Assembly: GCF_900243745.1 (NCBI RefSeq)
Contig: NZ_LT984798.1
Location: 1,544,501-1,608,500, forward strand
Direction of reading: 5' to 3'
Length of the DNA: 64,000 nucleotides
DNA from: Desulfovibrio sp. G11
GTDB lineage: Bacteria; Desulfobacterota; Desulfovibrionia; Desulfovibrionales; Desulfovibrionaceae
Shown: positions 1 through 9,300 of the stretch, one piece after another
Position numbering within the stretch: position 1 is the first letter of the stretch
Layout: each line of letters opens with the position of its first letter
Made by a program: the position numbers and the translations under genes
The notes under the pieces: generated by a model
The model's input: the letters and a program-made list of their open reading frames with translations, nothing else
Databases searched by the model: none
Told to the model about the DNA's origin: nothing

Positions 1-1
1 G

Positions 2-3000
2 ACCGGCGGGGCTGTACCCGCACGCAAGCGCACCCTTATAGTGAGCCTCACACGCCTTACCCGCGTGGGACCTATTGATATGGAAAACATGTCGGTCACC
101 TGTGAGGCCGGAGCCATCACCCAGACCGTCATCAACGCCGTTGACGCCGCAGGAGCGCTTTTTTCCGTAGACCCGGCCTCCAAGCAGGCCTCGTCCATCG
201 GCGGCAATATTTCTGAAAATGCGGGCGGGCCAATGGCCTTTGAATACGGAACCACGCTGGACAACCTGCTGTGGTGGCGCATGGTGACCCCTACGGGTGA
301 GATCATCACCGTAGAGCGCGAAAACCACCCCCGCCACAAGATACTGCCCCATGAGACCGCTGTTTTTGTGGTCAAGGACGTCAGCGGCGGTGTACGCAAC
401 GTGGTGCATCTGCGCGGTGACGAAATCCGCCTGCCGGGCCTTGGCAAGGACGTGACCAACAAGGCCCTTGGTGGTCTGCCCGGCATGCAGAAAGAAGGTG
501 TGGACGGCATCATCACCGAAGCCGGTTTCATTGTTCATCCCAAACCCCGTCACAAGCGGGTGATGGTGCTGGAATTTTTCGGCCGTTCAATGCATCCGGC
601 CGCCGTGGTGGTGCGCGAACTGGTGGCCCTGCGCAACCGTATCCGCGAAGAGGGCGATTACGCCCATCTTTCGGCTATGGAAGAATTCAACGCCAAGTAC
701 GTGCAGGCCATCGAATACAAGCGTAAGTCCGAAAAGTACGACGGTGCGCCCATTTCCGTCATCATCCTTCAGGTGGACGGCGACGACCCCTATCTGCTGG
801 ATACCTGTGTGGGCGACATCGTAAGCGTGGTCGAGCAGCAGGAAAACGTGGATATCATCGTGGCTGCTGATGACAAGGAAGGCGAGCGCTTCTGGGAAGA
901 TCGCCACAAGCTTTCGGCCATCGCCAAGCGTACCTCCGGCTTCAAGCTCAATGAAGACGTGGTCATTCCCATGGACCGCATACCAGATTTTGCGCTTTTT
1001 CTTGAGCAGATAAACCTGGAATGCACAGCCGCATCCTACCGCCATGCCCTGCAGGAAGTGGGACGCCTGCCCGGCTTTCCTATGGAAGACAAGGACTTCA
1101 ACCGGGAGTTTTCGCAGGCGTCCAAGGCCGCTTCCGGCGATGTTGCCGCCGCGGATGTTTCGGATGTGGAAATGGCCGAGCGGGCCGAGGCGTTTCTTGA
1201 AGTCCTGAAAGAAAAATATTCGCACCTTGCAAAAAAAATCAGCAAGATACGCGATTATATGGAAGCCAGCCGCATTGTGGTCGCCAGCCATATGCACGCT
1301 GGCGACGGCAACTGCCATGTGAATATTCCTGTGAACTCCAACGATGCCCAGATGCTGGAAGAAGCCGAAGAGGTGGCGGCCCGCGTCATGGCTGAATGCC
1401 AGGAAATGGGCGGCGAGGTTTCGGGCGAGCACGGCATTGGCATTACCAAAATAGCCTTTTTCAGCAAGGAAAAAATGGACGCCCTGCGCGCGTTCAAAGA
1501 ACGTGTGGACCCGCGCGACGTCATGAACCCCGCCAAGCTCGTCTATCGCGACCTGCCCGTGCGCCCCTTCACGTTTTCATTCAACCGCCTTATCCGCGAT
1601 ATCCGCGAGAGCGGCCTGCCGGATAAGGACAAGCTCATCCACCTGCTCACCTCCATCCAGGTGTGTACGCGCTGCGGCAAGTGCAAGCAGGTATGCTCCA
1701 TGTGCTATCCCGAGCGCTCCATGCAGTATCACCCGCGCAACAAGAATATGGTGATGGGCATGCTGCTTGAGGCCGTTTATTACAGCCAGGTTAACAAGGG
1801 TCGTATTGATGACCGCCTGCTCAAGTGGATGCGCGATCTTGTGGAGCACTGCACGGCCTGTGGCCGCTGCATGGCCAACTGCCCGGTCAAGATTCCCTCT
1901 GGCGAGGTGGCGCTTACCTTGCGCGCCCTGCTGGAGCACGAAGGCGCCAGCGGGCATCCCATCAAGGGGCGCGCTCTGGAATGGCTTGTGCGCGATATTG
2001 CCCACCGCGCGCCCAAGGCGGCCAAGGTGGCCTCGCTGGGCCAGAAAATGCAGAACAAGTTTCTGGGCTTCGTCCCCGCTGTGTGGAAGCGCCGCATGCA
2101 AAGCCCGCTTTTTTCCGGGCGAGGCCCCAAGATGGGCTATACCAACCTGTACGAATCCCTCAAGCTGCACAGGGGTGCTGTGTTTACCCCGGCCGAGCCT
2201 GCACCGGGCATGCCCCTTGCGCTGTATTTTCCGGGCTGCGGCGGCGCGCTCTTTTATGACCGCATCGGCACTTCTTCCATCATGTTGCTGCTCAAGGCGG
2301 GTTTTGCCGTGGCTGTGCCGCCCAGGCACATGTGCTGCGGGTTCCCGCTGCTTGCGGCCGGTATGGATACGGCTTTTGAAGACAATATGGCCCAGAACAG
2401 GCAATACCTTGCCTCCATGCTGCGCAGCCTCGTCAAGCAGGGTTTTGACTGCAAATACCTGGTTACGGCCTGCGGCTCCTGCCGCGACGGGCTGGAGCGA
2501 CTGAACATACAGGCTCAGTTTCCCGATCTGGTCATGCGTGACGTGGTCCAGCTCACCATGCCACTGCTTTCCCGCGAAGACCTGCGTGCCCCTGTGGCCG
2601 AAGGCTCAAGGCTCGTGTACCACGGGGCCTGCCATTGTGAGTGGGCTGATGTGCACAAGGTCAAGGGGCAGCGGCAGGTTGTGCGCGCCCTTGGCGAATT
2701 CAGCGGGGCGGATGTGGTTCTCAGCCCCGGCTGCTGCGGTGAATCCGGCATGGGCGCCATGACCTCGCCCCAGATATACAATCTTTTGCGGACGCGGAAG
2801 CAGCAACGGCTTGAGGACGCCATGGGCGAAAACTATGACGGCCCCGTGGTGGTGGGCTGCCCGTCCTGCAAGATCGGTATCGCGCGCTGCCTCATCAACA
2901 TGCACGACAAGCATTCTGTCCTGCATGTGGCTGAATGGCTGGCAGGGCAGATTGACGGTGAAGACCGCCGGCAGAGCTTCCGCAAAAAAGTTAATGAAAC

Positions 3001-3034
3001 TCGCGGAGATGTGCGCGTAATTGACCTGAAATAG
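2..3034 (+). CDS. FAD/Fe-S oxidoreductase, D-lactate/glycolate dehydrogenase type (5' end outside window)
   Basis: The reading frame is already open at the left edge (TGGAVPARKRTLIVSLTRL), which is the middle of an FAD_binding_4 fold, so the true start lies upstream and a start at 41 would be wrong. An FAD-linked oxidase C-terminal domain follows, with HMHAGDGNCH and GEVSGEHGIG near 1290-1440. Two ferredoxin-like cysteine clusters come next (CTRCGKCKQVC from 1664, CTACGRCMANCP near 1850), then two CCG domains (CCGFPLLAAG near 2335, CCGESGMGAM near 2735). The family oxidises D-lactate or glycolate and passes electrons through Fe-S centres to the membrane pool. A lactate role fits a lactate-using sulfate reducer, but the substrate is inferred. 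The architecture fuses GlcD-like and GlpC/GlcF-like parts in one chain. Confidence 0.88.
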   Translation, partial: TGGAVPARKRTLIVSLTRLTRVGPIDMENMSVTCEAGAITQTVINAVDAAGALFSVDPASKQASSIGGNISENAGGPMAFEYGTTLDNLLWWRMVTPTGEIITVERENHPRHKILPHETAVFVVKDVSGGVRNVVHLRGDEIRLPGLGKDVTNKALGGLPGMQKEGVDGIITEAGFIVHPKPRHKRVMVLEFFGRSMHPAAVVVRELVALRNRIREEGDYAHLSAMEEFNAKYVQAIEYKRKSEKYDGAPISVIILQVDGDDPYLLDTCVGDIVSVVEQQENVDIIVAADDKEGERFWEDRHKLSAIAKRTSGFKLNEDVVIPMDRIPDFALFLEQINLECTAASYRHALQEVGRLPGFPMEDKDFNREFSQASKAASGDVAAADVSDVEMAERAEAFLEVLKEKYSHLAKKISKIRDYMEASRIVVASHMHAGDGNCHVNIPVNSNDAQMLEEAEEVAARVMAECQEMGGEVSGEHGIGITKIAFFSKEKMDALRAFKERVDPRDVMNPAKLVYRDLPVRPFTFSFNRLIRDIRESGLPDKDKLIHLLTSIQVCTRCGKCKQVCSMCYPERSMQYHPRNKNMVMGMLLEAVYYSQVNKGRIDDRLLKWMRDLVEHCTACGRCMANCPVKIPSGEVALTLRALLEHEGASGHPIKGRALEWLVRDIAHRAPKAAKVASLGQKMQNKFLGFVPAVWKRRMQSPLFSGRGPKMGYTNLYESLKLHRGAVFTPAEPAPGMPLALYFPGCGGALFYDRIGTSSIMLLLKAGFAVAVPPRHMCCGFPLLAAGMDTAFEDNMAQNRQYLASMLRSLVKQGFDCKYLVTACGSCRDGLERLNIQAQFPDLVMRDVVQLTMPLLSREDLRAPVAEGSRLVYHGACHCEWADVHKVKGQRQVVRALGEFSGADVVLSPGCCGESGMGAMTSPQIYNLLRTRKQQRLEDAMGENYDGPVVVGCPSCKIGIARCLINMHDKHSVLHVAEWLAGQIDGEDRRQSFRKKVNETRGDVRVIDLK

Positions 3035-3071
3035 ACGTTGCGCAAAGCGCATTGCGGTTTTGCCAATACTG

Positions 3072-3105
3072 AAGGGCCGCCCCCGTAAGCACGGGGGCGG
3101 CCCTT
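3072..3105. terminator. Bidirectional terminator between converging genes
   Basis: A perfect 15-bp stem (3072-3086 with 3091-3105) around a 4-nt loop lies between the dehydrogenase stop and the converging gadB remnant. The arms begin and end with AAG/CTT, and there is only a short T-tract. Confidence 0.8.
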
Positions 3106-3123
3106 ATCATTGTGCGCAGGAGG

Positions 3124-3915
3124 TTATTTTTTTGCGGCGCGTCCGGCGTGGCTGTTGCTGCCGGCTTCGGTTTCGCTCAGGGGTTTGCTGACGGGGTGTG
3201 CATCAAAGTGGGCCATGGCCCGCTTGAGGTCATCGACAAGCAGGGAGCCGAGGTCACGGCTGAAGCCGTGGCGTACCAGTACGCGCATGACCACGAGGTC
3301 TTCGCGGTGAGCGGGCATGGAGTAGGCAGGCACCTGCCAGCCGCGCGAGCGCAGACGGTCCGAGAGGTCATAGAGGCTGTAGCTGGTCTTGGCATTGGCC
3401 TTGAAGGTCCAGCACAGGGCCGGGATGCCGCCGCGCCCGTTGTACAGCACTTCAAAGGGACCGAGCTTGGCGATTTCGTCGCCCAGGAAGCGGGCCGTAT
3501 CGTAGCAGTTCTGGTGAATGCGGCGGTAGCCTTCGCGTCCCAGACGCAGGAAGTTGTAGTACTGGGCGATGATCTGGCCGCCGGGGCGGGAGAAGTTGAG
3601 CGCAAAGGTGGGCATGTTGCCGCCCAGGTAGTTCACATTGAAAATCAGGTCTTCGGGCAGGTCGCTTTTTTCGCGCCACACTACCCAGCCCACGCCAAGC
3701 GGGGCAAGGCCGAATTTGTGACCGGAAGAGTTGATGGACTTGACGCGGGGCAGGCGGAAATCCCAGAGCAGGTCCGGCTCGATGAACGGGGCAAGAAAGC
3801 CGCCGCTGGCGCCGTCCACATGAATGGGAATGTCCCAGCCCTTGTCCTTCTGCAGTTTGTCGAGGGCTTTGCTTACTTCTTCCACCGGCTCATACTGGCC
3901 GGTAAAGGTCACGCC
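3124..3915 (-). pseudogene. gadB: Glutamate decarboxylase, 3' remnant cut by IS21 element
   Basis: The 263 residues match the C-terminal half of PLP-dependent glutamate decarboxylase. The PLP lysine is in [12 protein letters not shown] (Lys codon 3715-3717), and [41 protein letters not shown] and [11 protein letters not shown] are all present. The family is about 466 residues, so roughly the first 225 are missing. The break falls exactly at the inner edge of the IS21 terminal repeat (3915/3916). The frame happens to stay open into the IS, giving a 351-codon hybrid ORF with an IS-derived start that should not be read as a gene. GadB normally consumes a proton while converting glutamate to GABA. 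Without the N-terminal half the protein cannot fold properly, so this locus is inferred to be dead. Confidence 0.9.
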
Positions 3916-3978
3916 TGTTGCGCGGCATGTAAAAATGACCCACCAAAACGGCAAATGAGCAGGCAAAAGTGACCCACC
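3916..3978 (+). repeat. IS21 left terminal region with two TGACCCACC boxes
   Basis: The end begins TGTTGCGCGG. TGACCCACC occurs at 3937-3945 and again at 3970-3978. The inner box is preceded by CAAAAG, as it is in the opposite end. Confidence 0.8.
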
Positions 3979-4039
3979 CTGGACAACGGTTTTCCGAAGG
4001 TGAAAAGTTCCCTTTGGAGGACGCCAGGAGATGTTGGGA

Positions 4040-5533
4040 ATGGAAACAATCAGAAAGATCCGGTTGGCGCTGAGTAAAGGGATGAGCATCCGTGAGGCCG
4101 CGACGAAGTTTACCAAGTCACGCAATACGATCCGCAAGATTTTGCGTAGCGGAGCGACGAGTTTTGTATACCAGCGCAAGGAGCAGCTCTACCCCGCATT
4201 AGGCAGTTATATAGAGTCTCTTGAGGCTTTGCTCGAAGCCAATGCGAGCCTTGCGCCCTCCAAGCGACGCACGATGCTCGCTCTGTATGAGGAGCTACAG
4301 GGACAAGGATATCAGGGAAGTTATAGTTCCGTCCGACGGTACGCAGGCAAATGGCGCGGAGAGCGGGCCGCGTTGTCCGAGGTGTATGTGCCGCTTTCTT
4401 TTGGCAAGGGTGAGGCGTTCCAGTTTGACTGGAGCAGTGAGGAAGTGGAGATAGGCGGCAAAGTAATACGGACAGGTGTTGCGCATTTTCGTCTCTGCCA
4501 TAGCCGGATGAGTTTCATTGTGGCGTATCCATTGCAACGCATGGAGATGCTTTTGGATGCCCATGTTCTGGCGCATGACTTCTTCGGCGGCTTGTGCACA
4601 CGCGGAATCTACGACAACCTTAAGAGTGTGGTTACGAAGATATGCAAGGGCAAGGAGCGCGAGTTCAATGCGCGCTTCCTGGAGTGCAGCTCGCACTATC
4701 TTTTTGAAATAGAAGCCTGCACTCCAGCCGCCGGCTGGGAAAAGGGACAGGTTGAGCGTCAGGTGCAGATTTTGCGGAAGCGTTTTTTTACGCCCCGGTT
4801 ACGCTTCGCCTCTTTTACCGATTTGAACGCCCATTTACGGGAACGCGCCATCGCGTATGCCAAAACAGCCAGGCATCCAGAAATGCGCGAGCGGAACATC
4901 TACAGCGTTTTCGAAGAGGAGCGGGAATTTCTGGTCAAAACGGCGCTCCCCTTTGATGCCTGTATAGCGCAGGAAGTACGGGTCAGCCCGCAATGCCTGG
5001 TGAACTTTGATCGCAATCGGTACAGCGTACCTTGCGCCCACGCCAACAAAAGCGTGCAACGGCGCGTGTATGCCGACCTCCTTCGCTTTTACGCTGATGG
5101 AGGACTTATCGCCGAACACAAGCGGAGTTTCGGACTGGATGAAACCCTCTGCGATCCCATGCATTACCTTCCTGTGCTGGAGCGCAAACCCGGCGCGTTA
5201 CGTAACGGACGGCCCTTTCAGAACTGGACGCTTCCCGCCGGTCTGCAAACTTTGCGCGACAAGCTTGCAAACGTAAACGGAGGCGATAGGCAACTTGCGG
5301 GCATCCTGGCCGCCATTCCGCAATATGGAGAAGAAGCGGTCAACGTGGCTTGCGAATTGGCACTGGAGTCAGGCTTGACCAGCAAAGACGCGGTGCTGAA
5401 CATCCTGTGCAGAACCACGGAAGACGCCCCGACATGTGACATCACTCCTCCGGCGCATTTGCGTCTGCTGCACCCGCCAAAGGCCAATTGCGCGGGCTAT
5501 GAGCGGCTTCTGGAGGTGAATCATGGTTCGTGA
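4040..5533 (+). CDS. istA: IS21-family transposase IstA
   Basis: This is a 497-residue DDE recombinase that cuts and joins the IS ends. The N-terminus has a helix-turn-helix ([20 protein letters not shown]). The rve-type catalytic core shows Asp130 (FQFDWSSEE), Asp192 (IYDNLKS) and Glu239 ([10 protein letters not shown]), and a C-terminal Mu-type beta-barrel region follows. The ATG at 4040 is preferred over the in-frame ATG at 4031 because AGGAG at 4026-4030 sits directly against 4031 but is properly spaced from 4040. The frame overlaps istB by 11 bp, which implies coupled translation. No frameshift or internal stop is present. Confidence 0.93.
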   Translation: METIRKIRLALSKGMSIREAATKFTKSRNTIRKILRSGATSFVYQRKEQLYPALGSYIESLEALLEANASLAPSKRRTMLALYEELQGQGYQGSYSSVRRYAGKWRGERAALSEVYVPLSFGKGEAFQFDWSSEEVEIGGKVIRTGVAHFRLCHSRMSFIVAYPLQRMEMLLDAHVLAHDFFGGLCTRGIYDNLKSVVTKICKGKEREFNARFLECSSHYLFEIEACTPAAGWEKGQVERQVQILRKRFFTPRLRFASFTDLNAHLRERAIAYAKTARHPEMRERNIYSVFEEEREFLVKTALPFDACIAQEVRVSPQCLVNFDRNRYSVPCAHANKSVQRRVYADLLRFYADGGLIAEHKRSFGLDETLCDPMHYLPVLERKPGALRNGRPFQNWTLPAGLQTLRDKLANVNGGDRQLAGILAAIPQYGEEAVNVACELALESGLTSKDAVLNILCRTTEDAPTCDITPPAHLRLLHPPKANCAGYERLLEVNHGS

Positions 5534-6272
5534 AGAGATATTTTCACATCTGCGCAACCTGAAGCTGTCCGGCATGCTAGCCGTGTACGACGAAGTGCTG
5601 GAAGAAGGACGGCGTTCGCGCTCCACAGCGGATAAAACATTACTCCGACTGTTAACGGCCGAAGTCGCGGAACGCCGCGCTAAAAGTCACAACTACCGCC
5701 TCGGACAAGCCCGGTTCCCCTCCGTCAAGGATATGGATTCCTTCGATTTTGCAGACACGCCCATCAATGAGGCCCAGGTGCACCACCTGCATGAAGGCGA
5801 CTTTGTATCCGGGCGCGGCAATGTCCTGCTTGTAGGCGGTTCCGGTACCGGCAAAACCCACTTGTCCATATCGCTCGGCATGGCCCTGATCCGTCAGGAA
5901 AAACGCGTGCGTTTCTACAATGTCGTTGACCTTGTGAACGAGCTTGAACGAGAAAAACAATCTGGTAACACCGGTCGAACCGTTCGTCAGATGCTCCGCC
6001 ACGACTGCCTGATTCTGGACGAGCTGGGCTATCTTCCCTTCTCGCGCAACGGCGGACAGTTGCTTTTTCACGCCATATCCAAGCTCTACGAACAGGTTTC
6101 GCTGATCATAACGACAAACCTGAACTTCGGCGAATGGCCACAGGTATTCGGCGACGCGAAAATGACCACCGCGCTGCTGGACCGCGTGACGCATCACTGT
6201 GAAATAATAGAAACAGGCAACGAGAGCCGCCGTCTACAACGGCGTCTCTCGCAACAGGCCGGACACGAGTGA
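5523..6272 (+). CDS. istB: IS21 transposition helper ATPase IstB
   Basis: This 249-residue AAA+ ATPase of the DnaC/DnaA type helps IstA choose and prepare target DNA. The Walker A motif is GGSGTGKTH at about residues 105-113, and Walker B is [11 protein letters not shown] at about 163-173. The ribosome site GGAG lies inside the end of istA, just before the ATG. The length is normal for the family and there are no lesions, so the IS has a full transposition set. Confidence 0.94.
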   Translation: MVREEIFSHLRNLKLSGMLAVYDEVLEEGRRSRSTADKTLLRLLTAEVAERRAKSHNYRLGQARFPSVKDMDSFDFADTPINEAQVHHLHEGDFVSGRGNVLLVGGSGTGKTHLSISLGMALIRQEKRVRFYNVVDLVNELEREKQSGNTGRTVRQMLRHDCLILDELGYLPFSRNGGQLLFHAISKLYEQVSLIITTNLNFGEWPQVFGDAKMTTALLDRVTHHCEIIETGNESRRLQRRLSQQAGHE

Positions 6273-6279
6273 GACGCGA

Positions 6280-6321
6280 GGGGGGGGAAGAGAGGCTCCG
6301 CTACGCCTCTCTTCCCCCCCC
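6280..6321 (+). terminator. Hairpin after istB
   Basis: A perfect 17-bp stem (eight G plus AAGAGAGGC at 6280-6296, complement at 6305-6321) with an 8-nt loop lies 8 bp after the istB stop, still inside the IS. It likely limits read-through from istAB into glsA. Confidence 0.75.
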
Positions 6322-6362
6322 TCAGAAAAATTCGACCTCGTGCCCTCAAATAGCAACCCCTT

Positions 6363-6416
6363 GGATGGGTCACTTTTGGATGCACATGGCGGGTCAAAAT
6401 TCCGCGCCGATTGACA
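6363..6416 (-). repeat. IS21 right terminal region, inverted relative to the left end
   Basis: Read on the minus strand it begins TGTCAATCGGCGCGG and contains TGACCCGCC, then CAAAAGTGACCCA. The spacing between the two boxes is about 10 bp shorter than in the left end. Confidence 0.78.
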
Positions 6417-7007
6417 CTGGTGAACGCAGGGGCCATGGCCTCGGCCAGCCTTGTGAAGGCAGGCTCCACAGAAGAGCGCTGGCAGCGGATATTGGACATG
6501 CAGCGCAGGCTAGGCTCAAAGGAAATAGCCATTTCTGACGAACTGAACCAGTCGGAGCAGACCACAAACTTTCACAACCGGGGCATTGCCTGGCTGCTGT
6601 ATTCCGCAGGCTATATGTACTGCGACCCCATGGAAGCCTGCGATGTATACACACGCCAGTGCTCGACCCTGCTCAATACCGTGGAGCTTGCTACTGTCGG
6701 CGCTACCATTGCCGCACGCGGGCGCAACCCCGTTACCGGCGAACAGGTGCTCAAGCCCGAGCACTGCCCCTGCATCATGGCTGAAATGACCATGGAGGGC
6801 ATGTATGACAGTTCTGGCGACTGGGCGTACAAGGTGGGCCTGCCGGGCAAGAGCGGCGTTGGAGGCGGCATATTGACGATTGTGCCGGGCATTATGGCCA
6901 TCGCGGCCTTTTCGCCGCCTCTGGACAGCGTGGGCAACAGTGTGCGCGGGCAGAAGATGGCGGCCTTTGTGGCCAATGAACTGGGATATAATCTGTATAA
7001 AGCCTGA
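6417..7007 (+). pseudogene. glsA: Glutaminase, 3' remnant cut by IS21 element
   Basis: The remnant starts at LVNAGAMA immediately after the IS end and continues with STEERWQRILDMQR, GIAWLLYSAGYMYC, PCIMAEMTMEGMYDSSGDW, GLPGKSGVGGGI and an SPPLDSVGNSVRG tail. This is the C-terminal part of the serine-dependent beta-lactamase-fold glutaminase family (about 310 residues). Roughly the first 110 residues are missing, including the SxxK catalytic serine/lysine motif, so the product would be inactive. Glutaminase makes glutamate and ammonia from glutamine and in other bacteria works with GadB and GadC in acid resistance. Its stop at 7007 and the following terminator are intact. The junction at 6416/6417 is the IS edge. 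Confidence 0.9.
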
Positions 7008-7069
7008 TAGGCTGGCTCACCGCGCGTCGGGCACAGCTTGTGCCTCCGGCGCTGGGTGTTTGCCCTTTT

Positions 7070-7106
7070 CGGCCCCCCCCGCAGGTATGCAGGGGGGCCG
7101 TTTTTT
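7070..7106 (+). terminator. Rho-independent terminator of glsA
   Basis: A 9-bp GC stem (7070-7078 with 7092-7100) is followed directly by six T residues. Confidence 0.82.
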
Positions 7107-7190
7107 GCATGCTGTTTCCGGGCGCACCGCATGCAGCATCCGTGGCAGAAAGCCTGCACTCCCCGGCATGGCTGCTCTGGCTGTTGCGGG

Positions 7191-8159
7191 TTATTCCCGC
7201 ATGTCCTGACCGGTATAATAACGCTTGAATGTCTTACGCCAGGCGGTGGGGCTTGTACCCACCGTGCGGCGGAAGTGATCCCTCAGCGAGGCTGCCGAAC
7301 CAAAGCCGGTGCTGGCGGCTATTTCTTCCACCGACATGGAGCTTGATTCCAGCAGGGCCTGAGAACGGCGCACACGCGCTCTGGTCAGCCATAACATGGG
7401 CGGCGCGCCCACCTGTTCAAGAAATCTTCTGTTCAGGGTACGGGAACTCATGTGGGCCTGCCTGCATATGCTGCTCAGGGTAAGGTTTTTGTGCATGTTT
7501 TCCTGCATCCACAACAGCAGGGGGGCGAGGTTGCCGCCTGATTCCGGCCCGGTGCGACGTATAAACTGCCTCTGCCCGCCGTCGCGTTCCATAGGGACCA
7601 CAAAAAATGCGGCAAGCTCTTCGGCGGCGGCAGCCCCCAGGTCCTGACGGATCATGTGCAGGCAAAGGTCAATGCCCGAGGCAAGGCCTGCGGAGGTAAG
7701 CACCTGGCCGTTATCCACAAACAGGATGTCGGCCTCCACATCTATTTGCGGATACCTTGCGGCCAGTTCTTCGGCAACAGACCAGTGCGTGGTGGCCTGC
7801 ATGCCGTCCAGCAGCCCGGCGGCAGCCAGTATGCAGGCTCCGGTGCATATGGAGGCCATGCGGATTCCGGCATCCCGGGCCTGTCGCAATGCGTCCAGAA
7901 CCCCTTGGGAACATACGCCGAAAGACGGCGTGACGCCTGGTACAATAACCGTATTCATTTCCTGCATGGCGGCCAGGGGCAACGCGCCCTCAATGCTGAA
8001 CTGGCCGGATGAAACACGTCCTGTATCGCCGATAAAATTCAGGTCGTAGGCATGTTCGCCGCTTTTTCCACAAGCCAGGGAAAAAAGCTGAAAGGGGATG
8101 GAGCAGTCAAAAGGCACAAAACCGGGCAATGCCAGGATACCGATGTTATGCATGTTCAT
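7191..8159 (-). CDS. GlxA-type AraC regulator with DJ-1/PfpI domain
   Basis: The 322-residue protein has two parts. Residues 1-190 form a DJ-1/PfpI-like sensor domain (NIGILALPGFVPFD, VIVPGVTP, and the elbow SICTGACILAAAGLL with its cysteine). Residues 210-315 carry paired AraC helix-turn-helices (LTLSSICRQAHMSSRTLNRRF and SVEEIAASTGFGSAASLRDHFRR). It is transcribed away from the neighbouring DJ-1/PfpI gene across 180 bp, the usual layout for a local regulator and its target. The regulator and likely target share the same sensor fold, so they may recognise related small molecules. The ligand is unknown. Confidence 0.9.
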   Translation of the reverse strand: MNMHNIGILALPGFVPFDCSIPFQLFSLACGKSGEHAYDLNFIGDTGRVSSGQFSIEGALPLAAMQEMNTVIVPGVTPSFGVCSQGVLDALRQARDAGIRMASICTGACILAAAGLLDGMQATTHWSVAEELAARYPQIDVEADILFVDNGQVLTSAGLASGIDLCLHMIRQDLGAAAAEELAAFFVVPMERDGGQRQFIRRTGPESGGNLAPLLLWMQENMHKNLTLSSICRQAHMSSRTLNRRFLEQVGAPPMLWLTRARVRRSQALLESSSMSVEEIAASTGFGSAASLRDHFRRTVGTSPTAWRKTFKRYYTGQDMRE

Positions 8160-8339
8160 TTCTGGTTCACCGGGCGGAAAAAGGTTGGCGGTACGCTTTT
8201 ATTACCCCCAAAGAGCCTCCGCGCCAATACAGCGGACCCTGTATGGCAGGATCCCGCCGCTGTTTGGCAAGGCCGGGGCTTTTGCGATGCAACGGCCGTG
8301 CTAGTCTGGGCAATCATAACCACTACAGAGGACGTACCC

Positions 8340-9179
8340 ATGACAAGACGAGATTTTACCGTGTCCGCACTGTCCGCTGCCGCGGGCATGGCTCTGGCTG
8401 GCAATGCTTCCGATGCCCTTGCTGCCGGCACTGCCGGGGAAGGCCAGAAGCCGCGGCAGGATGCGGACAAAAAGCCGCATATCGCTTTTGTGCTTTACGA
8501 GGGAATGACCGTGCTGGATTTGATCGGCCCGGCGGAAGTTCTGGGAGGGCCGCAGTTCCGTGTGGACTATGTGTCGCGGAGCATGGCTCCGGTGTATGCC
8601 GAAAGCCGGGCCGACAAGAGGCTTGGCTTTATGCCCACAGCCACATTTGCTAATGTGGCCTCAGCCGATATTGTGTGTGTGCCCGGTACGAGTGATCCCT
8701 ACTTGCAGATTCAGCAGCAAGATATGGTGGAATGGCTGGCGGCGGTGGGGCAGAAGGCGCAGTGGGTTACCAGCGTCTGCACCGGGTCATTCCTGCTGGG
8801 GGCGGCCGGTCTGCTGCAAGGTTATAAGGCCACCTCACACTGGACGCTGGTGGACGAGCTTGCCTGGTTTGGGGCACTTCCCGTGCAGGAACGTGTGGTG
8901 CGCGACCGCAACCGTGTCACCGGAGCGGGTGTCACCTCGGGGATTGATTTCGGGCTGGTTTTGCTTGCACTGGTGGCTGGTGAGGAAACGGCAAACATCA
9001 AGCAGCTTCTCCTGGAGTATGACCCGGCCCCGCCATTCCGAAGCGGTTCGCCCAGATCCGCATCGCCTGCACTGGTTGAAACCGTCAGAAACCAGTACCA
9101 GGCCCATATCAGGGAAAATATGCCCTATGCCCGCAGCAGCCTTGAGGCTGCTGCCCAGCGGCTTGGCGTCCGACGCTGA
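8340..9179 (+). CDS. Tat-exported DJ-1/PfpI family protein
   Basis: The ATG at 8340 follows AGAGGA and opens with a twin-arginine signal (MTRRDFTVSALSAAAGMALA) with an Ala-x-Ala region at DALAAG. A longer ORF upstream in frame lacks support. The mature 250 residues resemble isonitrile-hydratase-like DJ-1/PfpI proteins: HIAFVLYEGMTVLDLIGPAE, VCVPGTSD, the nucleophile elbow VTSVCTGSFLLGAAGLL, ATSHWTLVDEL and TGAGVTSGIDFGL. Folded export to the periplasm is inferred from the Tat motif, and that is unusual for this mostly cytoplasmic family. It sits divergent to an AraC regulator with the same fold. Substrate unknown. Confidence 0.85.
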   Translation: MTRRDFTVSALSAAAGMALAGNASDALAAGTAGEGQKPRQDADKKPHIAFVLYEGMTVLDLIGPAEVLGGPQFRVDYVSRSMAPVYAESRADKRLGFMPTATFANVASADIVCVPGTSDPYLQIQQQDMVEWLAAVGQKAQWVTSVCTGSFLLGAAGLLQGYKATSHWTLVDELAWFGALPVQERVVRDRNRVTGAGVTSGIDFGLVLLALVAGEETANIKQLLLEYDPAPPFRSGSPRSASPALVETVRNQYQAHIRENMPYARSSLEAAAQRLGVRR

Positions 9180-9194
9180 CGCCGGTAAACAGGA

Positions 9195-9232
9195 ACGGCC
9201 CTTCTGCCCGCTGGCGCGGGCAGAAGGGCCGT
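9195..9232. terminator. Shared hairpin between converging genes
   Basis: A perfect 16-bp stem (9195-9210 with 9217-9232) lies between the DJ-1 gene stop and the SPFH gene stop. There is no clear T-tract. Confidence 0.65.
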
Positions 9233-9300
9233 CGGCGGCCGTATTTTTATATGTTTTTCCGCCGGGCGGCAGCCACCGTACCACCGGGAACACAGGAGGC

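Larger units (their letters stand above)
3916..6416 (+). mobile_element. Complete IS21-family insertion sequence (2,501 bp)
   Basis: The element carries istA and istB in the family's overlapping arrangement. It is bounded by imperfect inverted repeats that start TGT and end ACA. Aligning the two ends over 29 bp without gaps gives 19 identities, and each end holds two TGACCC boxes, as expected for IS21 transposase binding sites. A strong hairpin follows istB. The 8 bp outside each end (GTCACGCC on the left, CTGGTGAA on the right) are not repeats of each other, so no target duplication is visible. The flanks belong to two different genes, gadB and glsA. Both transposition genes look intact, so the element may still be active. 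Confidence 0.9.

Noticed and set aside
587..1432. Long minus-strand frames opposite the FAD/Fe-S dehydrogenase
   Set aside because: They are shadows of a well-supported gene in GC-rich DNA, with His-rich composition unlike real proteins.
3124..4179. A 351-codon minus-strand frame starting inside the IS and running through gadB
   Set aside because: The first 88 codons are IS21 sequence read in the wrong direction. Only 3124-3915 is decarboxylase, and the junction coincides with the IS edge.
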